From Planctomycetota bacterium (GTDB taxonomy: Bacteria; Planctomycetota; Phycisphaerae; Phycisphaerales; SM1A02): a stretch of DNA of 39,844 nucleotides. Where the stretch lies: positions 1-39,844 of the forward strand of contig JAAERN010000010.1 in assembly GCA_024230295.1 (NCBI GenBank), given 5' to 3'. Shown piece by piece: positions 16,782 through 27,300 of the stretch. Each line of letters starts with the position of its first letter. Position 1 is the stretch's first letter. The translations under genes were made by a program, and so were the position numbers. A model generated the notes under the pieces. That model was not told the DNA's origin and did not search any database. It was given only the letters and a program-made list of their open reading frames with translations.

Positions 16782-18002
16782 TTACCGACCCTCTGTACGC
16801 CCAGCGAGGGATCGGGCCAACAAGAGGGCAGCTGGAAGATCCTTGATCTTGCCTTCCAACTGCGCATCGTAGACTCCTTCCAGAATCTGTCCAAATTCCG
16901 GGCCAGCAACCATTCCATCGGCCAAGAGGGTGTCGCCATCGAGTATGCGCGGCGGCGCGAGTCCCGTCTTGGACAGCTCTTCGATGTCCGCGCGAATCGC
17001 ACTTGCGGCCGAGTGGTTCTCGACACCAGACATGATCAGGGCAATCCCGGCCCAGGGGCCAGCGGCGAGCCGCTTCTTGCGAGCCACGGTGAGTTCGTGC
17101 CATGTCAGAAAGGAGCGGCTCGCCTGCAAGAACTTTGATACACCGTCTCGTTCATCATTCGAGAGCAGCAGACATCGACGGAGCAACGAGCTTGCCTCGT
17201 CAGGGTCGGCTGCTCCACCGCTTCGATCCGTAGCCCATGCAGCGAGCATCGCAGGTAACTCTCCGCCAGCATGGCCGACCGCATCAAGTCGATTCAGCGT
17301 CGTTGACTCTGGCGCACATCCAAGAATGGCCTTGCCCAGCCCAAGCTCCTCGAGCAGTGCGATACCGCGAATCCGTCCTGTGCCGCGAAGGATCTGCCTG
17401 ACTTCGTCGCCAATTCGCTCTCGCGACACTCCCTGAAGCGATGGCGCGTGCCGGGCGATCGCTTCGGCAGTCATTGGATCCAGTTGTACACCAAGAGATG
17501 CAACGAACCGGACTGCGCGAAGCATTCGGAGGTGATCTTCATTGAGTCTGGCATCGGGGTCGCCAATGGCCCGCAGCACTCCGTCTTCGAGATCGTGTCG
17601 TCCCCCGACATAGTCGTGCACTTCGCCTGTAACGGGATCGCGGAACAATCCATTGATTGTGAAGTCGCGGCGATGAGCGTCACGCTCCGCGCTGCTGAAT
17701 CGGACCGAATCCGGCCTTCGATGGTCGCTGTATGCCCCCTCCTCCCGAAACGTAGCAATTTCAACGGTGATGTTCTGCCGCCGAACAAGGATGACTCCAA
17801 ATGCCGCGCCAACCGAATGGGCTGCTGGGAACACATCCACGACCTGTTCAGGCGTCGCGTCTGTGGCAATATCGTAATCCTTTGGTTGCAGCCCCAGCAG
17901 TTCATCTCGGACGCACCCACCAGCAAACCATGCGGTAAATCCCCGCGATTGCAGGTCGCGTGCGATGCTCGCTGCCACTGCCCTAGCTGAGTCCGCCGTC
18001 AC
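16782..18002 (-). CDS. CCA tRNA nucleotidyltransferase / poly(A) polymerase family protein
   Basis: This 406-residue class II nucleotidyltransferase has the head-domain motif FAGGCVRDELLG (residues 26-37) and the catalytic carboxylates D42 and D44 in KDYDIATDA. It also has RRDFTINGLFRDP and the RMLRAVRFVASLG neck motif. These enzymes add or repair the CCA end of tRNA, or polyadenylate RNA. The tRNA in this window has no encoded CCA, so a CCA-adding role is expected. The C-terminal part is longer than in minimal CCA enzymes. GTG 18002 has GGGAG 8 bases upstream and overlaps the rsmD stop in GTGA. Confidence 0.9.
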   Translation of the reverse strand: MTADSARAVAASIARDLQSRGFTAWFAGGCVRDELLGLQPKDYDIATDATPEQVVDVFPAAHSVGAAFGVILVRRQNITVEIATFREEGAYSDHRRPDSVRFSSAERDAHRRDFTINGLFRDPVTGEVHDYVGGRHDLEDGVLRAIGDPDARLNEDHLRMLRAVRFVASLGVQLDPMTAEAIARHAPSLQGVSRERIGDEVRQILRGTGRIRGIALLEELGLGKAILGCAPESTTLNRLDAVGHAGGELPAMLAAWATDRSGGAADPDEASSLLRRCLLLSNDERDGVSKFLQASRSFLTWHELTVARKKRLAAGPWAGIALIMSGVENHSAASAIRADIEELSKTGLAPPRILDGDTLLADGMVAGPEFGQILEGVYDAQLEGKIKDLPAALLLARSLAGRTEGR

Positions 18003-18589
18003 GTTGCAGGCTCCCGAAGTGGGGCATAGAGCAAGACCTGATGATGTCGGCCGTAGTCACGGATCTCAGGGCCGTCCAGTCCAGATACATCATGAGGCAC
18101 TTGGTGGGCGTCCACAGGAGTCCGAAGCAACACCAACGCGGAAGGCGCCAAGATATCTGCGGTTCTCGCAATCTGATCAAGCACGCGAGTCCGCCCGCCC
18201 TCTTCGCGCATCATGGCGAACGGAGGATCGACAAACACAAGGTCGAGCGGTCGCGGCGCCCTCAAGATCGCAACTGATCCGAGTGCATCACCCCGAAGCA
18301 AGTCCGCCTGATCCTCGCATCCAAAGTCTTCGACATTCTCTTTCAGCAATTCGTAGATGCGCCGATCTTGCTCGACCATCAGGACTTCGCTCGCCCCCCG
18401 GCTGAGGGCCTCCAGCCCCATCGTTCCAACTCCAGCGAACAGATCGAGGACTCTCGCACCCTCGATGTGGCCGCGAATGATATTGAAGACCGACTCCTTG
18501 ACGCGGTGCGCGTAAGGCCTCGTTGTGTTCGCATCAGGCGGCGTCCGGAGACGCCGCGACCTATAGTGACCACCAATGATCTGCAGCAT
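17999..18589 (-). CDS. rsmD: 16S rRNA (guanine966-N2)-methyltransferase RsmD
   Basis: This 196-residue SAM-dependent methyltransferase modifies G966 of 16S rRNA in the small subunit. [13 protein letters not shown] (residues 2-14), TRPYAHRVKESVFNII (23-38), SAM motif DLFAGVGTMGLEALSRGA (49-66) and catalytic DPPF (121-124) are all RsmD hallmarks. ATG 18589 matches the family N-terminus and removes 58 upstream residues antisense to the hydrolase gene. Its start overlaps the head of the divergent hydrolase gene. TTGACG and GATCCT (18-bp spacer) upstream on the minus strand could form a leaderless promoter. Translation of the CCA-transferase gene is coupled to it. Confidence 0.93.
   Translation of the reverse strand: MLQIIGGHYRSRRLRTPPDANTTRPYAHRVKESVFNIIRGHIEGARVLDLFAGVGTMGLEALSRGASEVLMVEQDRRIYELLKENVEDFGCEDQADLLRGDALGSVAILRAPRPLDLVFVDPPFAMMREEGGRTRVLDQIARTADILAPSALVLLRTPVDAHQVPHDVSGLDGPEIRDYGRHHQVLLYAPLREPAT
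18562..18567 (+). promoter_or_regulatory. Candidate -10 element for the hydrolase-trpB operon
   Basis: TATAGT ends 8 bases before ATG 18576. There is no Shine-Dalgarno before either ATG 18576 or ATG 18588, so a leaderless transcript beginning at the first ATG fits. The hexamer lies inside the divergent rsmD coding region. Confidence 0.4.
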
Positions 18590-19439
18590 GTCAGAAGGAT
18601 CGGCCCAACCCCCCCCTTCCGTCAACGCGCAGAGCAATCTTCCTACATTTGAAATGCTGCCTTCCGCGATTCGTCGACAGGGCGAGCGTACGCAGTTCGG
18701 TGATGTGCCTGTCCTGCTCATCCGGCCTGAGGTCGTGGTCAGAGAGCCCTCCCCACTGCTCATCTGGATCCATGGCCGGACCGCGTGTAAAGAGCTGGAT
18801 TCAGGCCGCTACCTTCGGCTGATGCGGCGGGGATTTGGAGTCTGCGCTATCGACTTGCCTGGGCATGGAGACCGGCCCGACCTTGCCCTGCAGGATCCAG
18901 ATCGAGTTCTGGAGGTCGTGATGCAGGTCGCGGGGGAACTAGACGCCGTCGCCGAGGCCGCCGCAACGAGGCTCGGAGCTGACCGTGATCGAGTCGCTAT
19001 TGGTGGCATGTCTGCCGGCGGAATGGCCTGCGCGGCTCGCCTGTGCCAACCTCACCGGTTTGCTGCCGTGGTCTTCGAAGCAACAAGCGGTGACTGGAGT
19101 TTCCTCCCAGATGAGCGGGGTTGCGTGGGGAGGCAGCGTGATCTTCTCGATGCCTTCAACCCCATTGAGCATCTGGAAAAATGGCGTCCTCTGCCGTCCC
19201 TTGCCATTCACTCACGACTCGACCAGTGGATACCCTTCGCAAGCCAGTGGCGGTTTCTTGACGCCATTGAAGCATGCGGCCCGGACTCGCTCATTGAGCG
19301 TGTGGCATACGATCACACAGGGGCGCCAGGCGAACACGCAGGCTTCGGATCCCGTTCGGCAGATGCCAAGGAGCAGTTCTGCCGATTTCTTGAGCAGCGG
19401 CTACTTGCCGAATTCAGTACTGGAGCTACGAGCGTATGA
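18576..19439 (+). CDS. Alpha/beta hydrolase (dienelactone hydrolase/acyl-peptidase-like)
   Basis: This 287-residue alpha/beta hydrolase has an oxyanion segment [15 protein letters not shown] (about residues 61-75) and [12 protein letters not shown] (91-102). The nucleophile elbow GGMSAGG gives Ser146. The candidate acid is in [10 protein letters not shown], and the candidate histidine is in GEHAGFG near the C-terminus. Fold and length fit prolyl-oligopeptidase or dienelactone-hydrolase-like enzymes; the substrate is unknown. ATG 18576 was chosen on the -10 spacing; ATG 18588 is the alternative. The stop overlaps the trpB start in ATGA, suggesting the two are co-translated. Confidence 0.85.
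   Translation: MICSMSEGSAQPPPSVNAQSNLPTFEMLPSAIRRQGERTQFGDVPVLLIRPEVVVREPSPLLIWIHGRTACKELDSGRYLRLMRRGFGVCAIDLPGHGDRPDLALQDPDRVLEVVMQVAGELDAVAEAAATRLGADRDRVAIGGMSAGGMACAARLCQPHRFAAVVFEATSGDWSFLPDERGCVGRQRDLLDAFNPIEHLEKWRPLPSLAIHSRLDQWIPFASQWRFLDAIEACGPDSLIERVAYDHTGAPGEHAGFGSRSADAKEQFCRFLEQRLLAEFSTGATSV
18596..18625 (-). promoter_or_regulatory. Candidate minus-strand promoter of rsmD
   Basis: Read on the minus strand, TTGACG (18625-18620) and GATCCT (18601-18596) are 18 bp apart. The second lies 6 bases before ATG 18589. The promoter would sit inside the divergent hydrolase gene. The -35 is good and the -10 is weak. Confidence 0.35.
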
Positions 19440-20650
19440 CGCCCCCAACGTCGACGGAGACACAAGGTTGGTTCGGAAGCTTCGGCGGGCGGTTTGTGCC
19501 CGAGACGCTCGTAGCTGCACTTGATGAACTCGATGCCGGTTGGTCTGAGGCAGCTTCGGACCCAGAATTCACCGCGGAACTCGACTCGCTTCTTCGTGAT
19601 TATGTCGGTCGCCCGACCCCGATCACGGACGTGCCACGGCTGACGGCACATGCGGGCGGCGCGACGATCCTGCTCAAGCGGGAAGATCTCGCGCATACTG
19701 GCGCGCATAAGATCAACAATACGATCGGCCAGGTACTGCTCGCCCGGCGGATGGGCAAGCAACGCATCATCGCCGAAACAGGGGCTGGGCAGCACGGTGT
19801 CGCGACGGCTACGGCCTGCGCTCGGTTTGGGTTGGAATGTGAGATCTACATGGGCGCGGAGGATGTCCGTCGCCAGGCACTCAATGTCTTTCGGATGCGA
19901 CTGCTCGGCGCGACGGTGCACGAGGTTGAAGATGGAAGCCGAACACTCAAGGATGCCACCAACGCTGCCATGCGGGACTGGATGGAGTCGGTTGAGACGA
20001 CGCACTATGTTCTCGGTTCGGTTGTTGGCCCACACCCATTTCCTCTACTCGTCCGCACGTTGCAATCCGTCATCGGGCGTGAAGCAAGGTCACAGTGCCT
20101 CGATCGGATCGGCAGGTTGCCGGAGGTCGTGGTTGCATGCGTGGGTGGCGGCTCCAACGCGGCGGGCATGTTCCATCCCTTTGTTGATGACGAATCTGTT
20201 GAATTGATCGGCGTAGAAGCTGGAGGCTCCGGAGCAGACGCAGGACAACACGCTGCGAGTCTCGGTCTCGGGACACCCGGCGTACTTCACGGCTCGCGAA
20301 GCTATGTATTGCAAGATTCAGACGGACAAACGGCCGATGTTCATTCCATTTCCGCCGGGCTTGATTATCCGGGTGTTGGCCCCGAGCACTCATGGTGGAA
20401 GGAAACTGGCCGAGCCCGTTATGTGAGCGTTAGCGACGACGAGGCGCTGGATGCCTTTGAATTGCTCTCTCAACTTGAGGGCATTCTTCCCGCGCTCGAG
20501 TCATCGCACGCCGTCGCTGCCGCGATGAAATCCGCTGCAGCCCTGCCGGCAGATCAGATTGTGCTTGTCAACCTCTCGGGTCGCGGCGATAAGGACGTCG
20601 AAGAAGCACGCGACCTGCTGGCCGCAAGAGAGGCCAACAGGTCGCATTGA
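19436..20650 (+). CDS. trpB: Tryptophan synthase beta chain
   Basis: This 404-residue PLP enzyme condenses indole with serine to tryptophan. Signatures are [30 protein letters not shown] with the Schiff-base lysine K92, the catalytic glutamate E114 in [29 protein letters not shown], and the phosphate-binding GGGSNAAG loop. The sequence matches the TrpB1 type that pairs with TrpA, but no trpA lies downstream; the next gene is convergent. It overlaps the alpha/beta hydrolase gene by 4 bp, an uncommon partner for trpB. Confidence 0.95.
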   Translation: MTPPTSTETQGWFGSFGGRFVPETLVAALDELDAGWSEAASDPEFTAELDSLLRDYVGRPTPITDVPRLTAHAGGATILLKREDLAHTGAHKINNTIGQVLLARRMGKQRIIAETGAGQHGVATATACARFGLECEIYMGAEDVRRQALNVFRMRLLGATVHEVEDGSRTLKDATNAAMRDWMESVETTHYVLGSVVGPHPFPLLVRTLQSVIGREARSQCLDRIGRLPEVVVACVGGGSNAAGMFHPFVDDESVELIGVEAGGSGADAGQHAASLGLGTPGVLHGSRSYVLQDSDGQTADVHSISAGLDYPGVGPEHSWWKETGRARYVSVSDDEALDAFELLSQLEGILPALESSHAVAAAMKSAAALPADQIVLVNLSGRGDKDVEEARDLLAAREANRSH

Positions 20651-20669
20651 GTCATTGATTATTGTTCGG

Positions 20670-22979
20670 TCAGCGTCCGCCTGCTCTGCTGCGAAGATCT
20701 TCAATCGGTCCTTCGGCAACTTGATCAAGCGTGCCAGTGGCATCACTTTCGGTCTCCGCAAGTACCTGAGCACTCACAAGAAGTACGGCCAATTCAAGTT
20801 GAGGATCGAATCCATCGTCAATCAGCCTTGCGATGTTGGGCGGCCCCTCATCGGCGGGATTCGGCTCAGCATCCGGATCTGGCTCAGGTGGCTCGGGCAA
20901 TGGTATGTCTGAGACCGCTCGTTCTGCGCGGAATCGCAGGCGTTCAGAGGCAATGATGTCATCCATCGACATGCGCACTTCCAAGTCCGGCACCACACCC
21001 CAGTCCATCGATCCAGGACGCTTGTGAACCAGACGACCGGGCGTGTTCCCGTCAACCGACGGAAGACGGTAATACTGATTGGTGACCTTGATACGAGCTT
21101 CTGCTGCGAGGGGATGCACGGTCTGCACGCTGCCCTTCCCGAAACTTCGCTCGCCGAGTACGACGGCAGCTTCGTGAGCCTGCAGGCAACCCGCGACGAT
21201 TTCACTGGCACTGGCCGAGCCGCGGTTGATCAGCACAACTGTGGGTACGCCGCCAAGCAGGCAAGCGTGGCTTCTCGCCGAGAGGCAGAATGTCTGCCGC
21301 CCGTCAGAGTCTTCACCGGTGACGATTTCACCTCGAGGCACGAACAAGTTGCTGACGAATCCAGCCAAGTCGAGTAGCCCGCCCGGATTGTGGCGAAGAT
21401 CAAGAACGAGCCCGTTGAGCGGACCGTTGTTCCGCATGTCCCGCATCGCCCGTTGAAGATCCGGTTGGGTCTCCTGATCAAATCCGGTCAGCTTGATGTA
21501 TCCAATGCCCTGATCGGGTGAGATCATCCAATCCCAAGATTCGCGCCCCGCGTCATCAACACCCTCTTTACGCCAACCTTTAACGTTGGGCATTCGGATG
21601 ATTGCGCGAACGATCGGAACTTCCACGAGTCCGTCTTCACCGTTTCGACGCAGCCCCAGCGTGACCTCGGTGTCCTCGGGGCCTGTGATGTGATGAACTG
21701 CATCCTGGACGGTCCACCCCGCGGTCGATTGCCCGTTGACCGACGCAATAATGTCATCGGCGCGAACGCCAGCATAGAAAGCGGGCTTGCCCTCCAGCGG
21801 TGTGACGACCTTGATTTCGCCCAGATCTGTTTCCTGTATCTGCACACCCACGCCAATAAAGTTGCCCTGCATCTGGCGTCTGAAGGACTCGTAGTCATAT
21901 GGCCAGATGACTTGGCTGAACCGATCCAGTCGATTCATCGCCCCGTCGGCAAACTCTCGCCACAGCACGCCCTCGGGCAGTGCAATTGTGTCGGCGTTGG
22001 CCTGAGCAATTCGCTGCATTGTTCGAACAAGTGAGACGTCGGCTCCCGGGATCTCGATGGATGCATCAGTGGCATCCAAGGCCGCGTGCCACGATGCGAG
22101 GAGCGCCTCGTCGCCAAGCGACGGGAATGTCTCAGCGAGAACATCGTCCTGAGTCAACGTCCGAATGGCATCGATCCCTCCATCTAAGAGCGGAACGAGT
22201 CCCTCGGATTCGACATGCTCTGCAGCAGCGGTATGAATGGCGCGTGCTGCTGTCTCGATGTCAACATCTCGAATCATGTCTTGCCAACGAGTGTCCAGAC
22301 GAGGGCTGTACTCTTCGCTGACCTCGTCCCCCTGAGATCTATGGAAGCTCACATAGAGTTTGTGATATTCATCAAAGCGGTAGCGGCGGAGCAGACGCAG
22401 TTTGTCCCAGAGCAACTCGTACGCCTTTGTCAGCCGGTCCCAATCCTCCTGGTGACCAGTGTCTTCGTAGACGGCGCGAAGTCGCAGGAGCCCCTGCTGC
22501 GCATTGAAGTACTCCTTCGCTCCAATCCACGTATTGATCTGTGCTTCTGCGGCATCAAGGAATTCCTGCACGTGGGGATCTGCGAGGGGCGCTCCGAGTG
22601 TCTTGGATAGTGCCTGCACCTCAATGAGCAGTCGCAAGGCCTCGAGCATGTCGCCATCTGCTTCAGCGGCGAGCATCTCGCTTTTCGCTTCGGCCATCCG
22701 CTCAGTGACATGGGTGCGATCCTCGACCTCATGTGAACGCCATGCCTCCACAGCCTGTATGAATCTCTTTCGCGCATCATCCTGAACGCCGCTGCTTGCG
22801 GGTGTAGCGAACAGTTCGTCGAGTTCCGTACGGTCACCTTCCAGAGCGGCCTCCCAGACATCATCTGCCCACGCCCGCGCCTCGTGTGAGACCGGTCGAG
22901 CGAGAATCGAGGACGTACCTCCCAGAACAACAATTGCGAGAATGCTGGCTAGTGGGGTGCAGGTCGCGTGTCTCAGCAT
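20670..22979 (-). CDS. S41-family C-terminal processing peptidase, large exported form
   Basis: This protein has about 769 residues, much longer than typical CtpA (about 400-450). The order is a signal peptide (SILAIVVLGGTSSILA), an approximately 330-residue helical region with no recognised domain, a PDZ domain (FIGVGVQIQ to VTLGLRRNG), and the S41 protease domain. The Ser/Lys dyad is predicted as Ser590 in GSASASEI and Lys615 in SFGKGSVQ. A proline- and acid-rich segment (LPEPPEPDPDAEPNP) follows. ATG 22979 has AAGGA about 11 bases upstream; ATG 22991 is an alternative. It likely trims C-termini of envelope proteins. Confidence 0.9.
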   Translation of the reverse strand: MLRHATCTPLASILAIVVLGGTSSILARPVSHEARAWADDVWEAALEGDRTELDELFATPASSGVQDDARKRFIQAVEAWRSHEVEDRTHVTERMAEAKSEMLAAEADGDMLEALRLLIEVQALSKTLGAPLADPHVQEFLDAAEAQINTWIGAKEYFNAQQGLLRLRAVYEDTGHQEDWDRLTKAYELLWDKLRLLRRYRFDEYHKLYVSFHRSQGDEVSEEYSPRLDTRWQDMIRDVDIETAARAIHTAAAEHVESEGLVPLLDGGIDAIRTLTQDDVLAETFPSLGDEALLASWHAALDATDASIEIPGADVSLVRTMQRIAQANADTIALPEGVLWREFADGAMNRLDRFSQVIWPYDYESFRRQMQGNFIGVGVQIQETDLGEIKVVTPLEGKPAFYAGVRADDIIASVNGQSTAGWTVQDAVHHITGPEDTEVTLGLRRNGEDGLVEVPIVRAIIRMPNVKGWRKEGVDDAGRESWDWMISPDQGIGYIKLTGFDQETQPDLQRAMRDMRNNGPLNGLVLDLRHNPGGLLDLAGFVSNLFVPRGEIVTGEDSDGRQTFCLSARSHACLLGGVPTVVLINRGSASASEIVAGCLQAHEAAVVLGERSFGKGSVQTVHPLAAEARIKVTNQYYRLPSVDGNTPGRLVHKRPGSMDWGVVPDLEVRMSMDDIIASERLRFRAERAVSDIPLPEPPEPDPDAEPNPADEGPPNIARLIDDGFDPQLELAVLLVSAQVLAETESDATGTLDQVAEGPIEDLRSRAGGR

Positions 22980-23021
22980 GTCTGAAGCCATCCTTATCAA
23001 GACAGTCGTAGCGTGGGTGCA

Positions 23022-23061
23022 GTATCAGACTCCACCGCCTTCTTGGAGAATCGACTGATAC
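23022..23061. repeat. Nested inverted repeat in the divergent spacer
   Basis: GTATCAG (23022-23028) pairs with CTGATAC (23055-23061). Inside, CTCCA (23030-23034) pairs with TGGAG (23044-23048). It lies upstream of the S41 protease gene, so it may be an operator or a leader structure. No T-run follows on either strand. Confidence 0.4.
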
Positions 23062-23143
23062 CACCTGAGGATTCATGAAATGATCAAAATCAGGCCCTTC
23101 ATCCTCACCTACGCCCTTCCTACGCCATAGTTCGCCCACCACC

Positions 23144-23149
23144 TATACT
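23144..23149 (+). promoter_or_regulatory. Candidate -10 element of the small membrane protein gene
   Basis: TATACT is six bases before GTG 23156, with no Shine-Dalgarno between. The spacing predicts a transcription start at or next to the GTG, a leaderless arrangement. Confidence 0.4.
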
Positions 23150-23155
23150 CGATCC

Positions 23156-23356
23156 GTGCCTGAACAGCCCCCACCACTCCTGACACCTTGGGCCCTTATT
23201 GCCCTGGTTATTCTGCTGGCGGTCATTCTCTTGGCTGTCACGATGCTCCTCAGTCGGCGATTTCGGCGGGCAAATAAGCCACCTCATCGCCAGGGAGGGC
23301 CTGATCCATGGTTGGAATCCGGCAGACGAATAGAGACCGATCATCACGGTGATTGA
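23156..23356 (+). CDS. Small single-pass membrane protein
   Basis: This 66-residue protein has one strong transmembrane segment, residues 12-33 (WALIALVILLAVILLAVTMLL), followed by an RRFRR stop-transfer cluster and a hydrophilic tail rich in charged residues. It reads as a real membrane protein and not a shadow frame because of the clear positive-inside signal. GTG 23156 is the only reasonable start. The 3' end overlaps the convergent TPR lipoprotein gene by 13 bp. The function is unknown. Confidence 0.65.
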   Translation: MPEQPPPLLTPWALIALVILLAVILLAVTMLLSRRFRRANKPPHRQGGPDPWLESGRRIETDHHGD

Positions 23357-24357
23357 GCCCCGGAGCGGGCCGCATCCAACGCCTCTTTCGGGGCGGCCAA
23401 CATTTCAGCCTGCCTGAAGAAAGATGCCGCTCGAGGCCTCTCGCCAGTGGCCAAGCATGCTTTGCCTGCTTGTATCGCCAATCGCCACGCATCGGTGCGA
23501 TAGGCATTGGCCATAAAGCACGCGGCCCACACATCTGCAACGCGATCTTGGCGGCCAAGCCCGCTCCAGCAGGCAGCGAGTTCTTCTGTTGCAGGCAACC
23601 GAGTTTGCTCAATTTCCGGCAGCGACAGCAGGATTTCCAATCCATGTGCGTATTCGCCAAGAACCCTGTACACCCTTGATTGCACGACTCGAAGCTGTGA
23701 ATTGCTGCCGTCGAGGTCGATCGCTCGGGCAATTCCGGTTCGGGCGGAGGCCGCATCGCCTTGCTGGGCATCAAGGAGGGCAAGCGAGGCATGCGACTCG
23801 GGCACGAGCGGGTCAATGCGCACTGCGTGTTCGAGAAGTTGCCTGCTCTCGTCAGGGGCCGCATCAAACTGGAGTTGGGCAATGCGAAGCAGGATGCGGA
23901 CGTCATCCGGATCCGAGGCCAAGGCCTTGCGATACCACTCCAAGGCCCGCTCAGGCGCTCCGGCCATTTGGGCAGCGTCGCCTGCGCTCCGCCAAAGACC
24001 TGAATGCGAAGGGCCATGCTGCGTTGCAGAGCTATAGGACTGCACGGCAGATCGCAGTCGTTCGAGGGACAAGTCGATCAGCCCTGCATCTTCATGGCTA
24101 AGCGCACGCTGCATATGTACTCGGGCAAGCAGATCATGCCCCCGCCAATCTTCGGGTGCATCGGAGGTGATCATTACGGCCAGTTGCTCGGCAGAGTCGA
24201 CTTTCCCGTAGTTCAGCAACTGCTCGGCATGAATCAGCCGCTCCTCGAAGGGCAGTGCGGCAGAAACCTCCGCCTCGGGTTCGCTGCCATCACACCCCAA
24301 CGAACTCAGACACAGAACGGCAGCACCGATCGAGCGAACGATCCACACCTGTATCAT
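23344..24357 (-). CDS. TPR-repeat lipoprotein
   Basis: This 337-residue protein has a lipoprotein signal peptide with lipobox SLGC (about residue 20). At least six tetratricopeptide-like helical pairs follow (for example RALEWYRKALASDPDDVRILL, AVRIDPLVPESHASLALLDAQ, and ARAIDLDGSNSQLRVV). The C-terminus continues with CWSGLGRQDRVADVWAAC and ends in QSP. ATG 24357 gives the signal peptide its expected position; the frame continues upstream antisense to valS but that part is not credible. TPR lipoproteins act as scaffolds in envelope complexes. The starts of this gene and valS are only 6 bp apart. Confidence 0.85.
   Translation of the reverse strand: MIQVWIVRSIGAAVLCLSSLGCDGSEPEAEVSAALPFEERLIHAEQLLNYGKVDSAEQLAVMITSDAPEDWRGHDLLARVHMQRALSHEDAGLIDLSLERLRSAVQSYSSATQHGPSHSGLWRSAGDAAQMAGAPERALEWYRKALASDPDDVRILLRIAQLQFDAAPDESRQLLEHAVRIDPLVPESHASLALLDAQQGDAASARTGIARAIDLDGSNSQLRVVQSRVYRVLGEYAHGLEILLSLPEIEQTRLPATEELAACWSGLGRQDRVADVWAACFMANAYRTDAWRLAIQAGKACLATGERPRAASFFRQAEMLAAPKEALDAARSGAQSP
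24352..24357 (+). promoter_or_regulatory. Candidate -10 element of valS
   Basis: TATCAT lies 6 bases before ATG 24364 with no Shine-Dalgarno between. It overlaps the start codon of the divergent TPR lipoprotein gene. Confidence 0.35.
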
Positions 24358-24363
24358 GGACGG

Positions 24364-27300
24364 ATGTCTACGGTTCACTCCAAAGCCTCGCTTCCACGCG
24401 CCTATACACCCGCTGAATCTGAGCCTGCGATCCGCCAACAGTGGCGAGATGCCGGGCTGGGACATGCCGAGCCCCCCGAAGCTGGTGGCGCATGCTATTC
24501 CATTGTTCTGCCGCCGCCCAATGTGACCAGCGCGCTGCACCTCGGGCACGCCCTCAATAGCACGCTGCAGGACATACTCGTTCGATATCACCGCATGCGA
24601 GGCGCAGCCACACTGTGGATGCCTGGGACCGACCACGCAGGAATTGCAACCCAGTCGGTCGTCGAGAAGCGGCTCCTGCAGTCCGGTACACGGCGTGTGG
24701 ATCTTGGTCGCGAGGCGTTCGTCGATCGCGCCAAGGCATGGAAAGACGAATACGAAGCGGTCATCCTCGGACAGCTGAGAGAGCTCGGCGCAAGTTGCGA
24801 CTGGGACCGCACGCGGTTCACGATGGACCCGGTGTGTACCGTTGCTGTGCGGCATGCGTTCTTCCAACTGTTCAAAGACGATCTCATCGAACGTGGCAAA
24901 CGCTTGGTGAACTGGGACCCCGCGACGCAGACTGCACTGGCTGACGACGAAGTCGAGATGGAGGAAGTCGCAGGCCATATGTGGTATCTGCGATATCCAC
25001 TCGACGACGGCGGCGGGCACGTCACCGTTGCAACGACGCGTCCAGAAACCATGTTGGGCGATACGGCGGTCGCCATCAATCCAGCAGACCCGCGAGCCGA
25101 ATCGCTTCGAGGCCGCAGTGTGATACTCCCGATCGTCGGCCGCCGGATACCGATTGTGGAGGACGACTACGTGGTAATGCCCGGTGCCGACGGCGATGCC
25201 AAGGCCGAGTACGCCACGGGATTTCTCAAGGTGACCCCGGCGCACGACCCCAACGACTGGGATATCGGCCTACGGCACGACCTTGAGGTCATCAACATCA
25301 TGGCTCCGGATGCCACGATCTCCGATCGGCACGGCTGGGAAGATGTCTCGCCAGAGGCCAAGCAGTTTGTTGGCATGAGTCGGGAGGCCGCGCGGGAGGC
25401 AATCGTCGCTTGGTTCAAGGATGCCGGGCTGCTCGAGAATATTCGTGACTACAGCCACAGCGTCGGGCATTCATACCGATCACACGTTCCGATCGAGCCG
25501 TACTTGAGCGATCAGTGGTACGTGCGAGTTACAGACGATCGTCTGCGTGGCGCGGCCCTTCGTTCGATGGTTAACGATCAGTACGAGGGCGACCGTGACC
25601 AGTCCGATCGGCCGGACGACGGAGGCATCCGGTTCACGCCGCCCCGCTACGCCAAGACCTTCCAGCAGTGGCATGAAAATCTTCGGGACTGGTGCATCAG
25701 CCGCCAACTCTGGTGGGGCCATCGCATCCCGGTTTGGACGCTCGAGGTTCCGCTGCAGGACGACCTGCCGGACGCCCCGCTTTCGCCGCCGCCCGCCGGA
25801 TGCACGCTGCCAATGTGCGATGTCCAGGACGATGCACTTTGCGTGCGCATCTCGGCCGACCGCGCCGATGACACCGTCCGCATTCTCGCCTGCGTTGACC
25901 GCGATCGCCCCGATCTCGAAGCGGCGCTCGGCGAGGCTGGGTTCGAGCAGGACCCGGACGTTCTTGATACATGGTTCTCGTCGGCGCTGTGGCCAATGAG
26001 CACGATGGGATGGCCCGACCCGAGCGCCTTTCCGGACACCGAGGGTCTGCTCGATGCCTTCAACCCGACCAACGTACTGTGCACCGCGCGTGAAATCATC
26101 ACACTCTGGGTCAGCCGGATGGTGATGTTCAACCGGTACTTCCTCGATGGACGGATCCCATTCCGTGACGTGTATATCCATCCGATGGTTCAGGACGGCC
26201 ACGGGCAGAAGATGAGTAAGTCACTCGGCAACGGCGTGGATCCCCGCGACATCATTCACTCGCACGGCACCGATGCGCTGCGACTGGTCATGGCGCAGAT
26301 TGCAACTGCAACGCAAGATGTTCGCCTTGGCGTGGACCTCGTCGACCCGCACTCGGGCGAGACCTTCGAGCCCGAATTCATTATGACCTCGGCCGGACAC
26401 CGCGTTGCGGCACCAGTGCAGAAGAGCCCCTCGGTCGATGGCGCCGAGATGGTGACGGTGTACGGACTTCTGGCCGGCGAGACGCCTGACGATGCGCGGC
26501 CGCTCGCCAAGAACACATCTAGCCGCTTCGATGTCGGTCGGAACTTTGCGAACAAAACATGGAACGCCGTTCGCTTCGCACTTGGCCGGATCGAATCACC
26601 CGCCACTGAAGTCGATATGCAATCGCTCTCACTCCCTGATCGCTGGATGTGCTCGCGGCTTGCTGCGGCATTCGAAGCCGCAGAGAAGGCGCTGGCCGAG
26701 TACCGATTCAGCCACTATGCGGAGGTCGTGTACGACATCGTGTGGCGCGACTTCTGCGACTGGTATCTGGAAGCCATCAAGCCCACCATCGGAAAAGATC
26801 AGTCGCAGCAGCGAGTACTGCTCTCGGTCCTCGATGCCCTCCTTCGATTGCTACACCCGGTGTGTCCGTTTGTGACCGAAGCGGCATGGCCACACTTGCG
26901 AGTGTTTGGTGAGCGGACCCTACCCGGACTCGAACTTCCCGACGCCGACATGGCGGCGTGCGCCGCATGGCCACGCATTGCGAGTTCGCTGCGTGACGAG
27001 AACGCCGAACGCGAGACCGAACGACTCCAGCGGCTTGTGGGCGAAGTTCGCAGAGCCCGCTCCGAAAACGATGTTCCGGTCAAGGCTGAGATCGCGCTTC
27101 TTGCGCTTCCGGGACTCATCGATCTTGCCGACGCATCGGCCGATCTGCTGGCTGCAATGTGCAGGATCGCCGAGATCAAACCGAGGGGCGATGCGTCGCC
27201 CGCAGGCATGCTGGCCTTTGCAATGGATGGCGAGGAAGTGTTGCTTGATCTCGCAGGCGGCGTCGACCCGGAGGCCGAATCCCTCCGATTGCAGACCAAA

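Noticed and set aside
24004-24363. N-terminal extension of valS of about 120 residues
   Set aside because: The extension lies antisense to the TPR lipoprotein and has no ValRS homology. The family N-terminus begins at ATG 24364.
24358-25245. Upstream extension of the TPR lipoprotein frame into valS
   Set aside because: It lacks protein-like composition and would remove the lipoprotein signal from the N-terminus.
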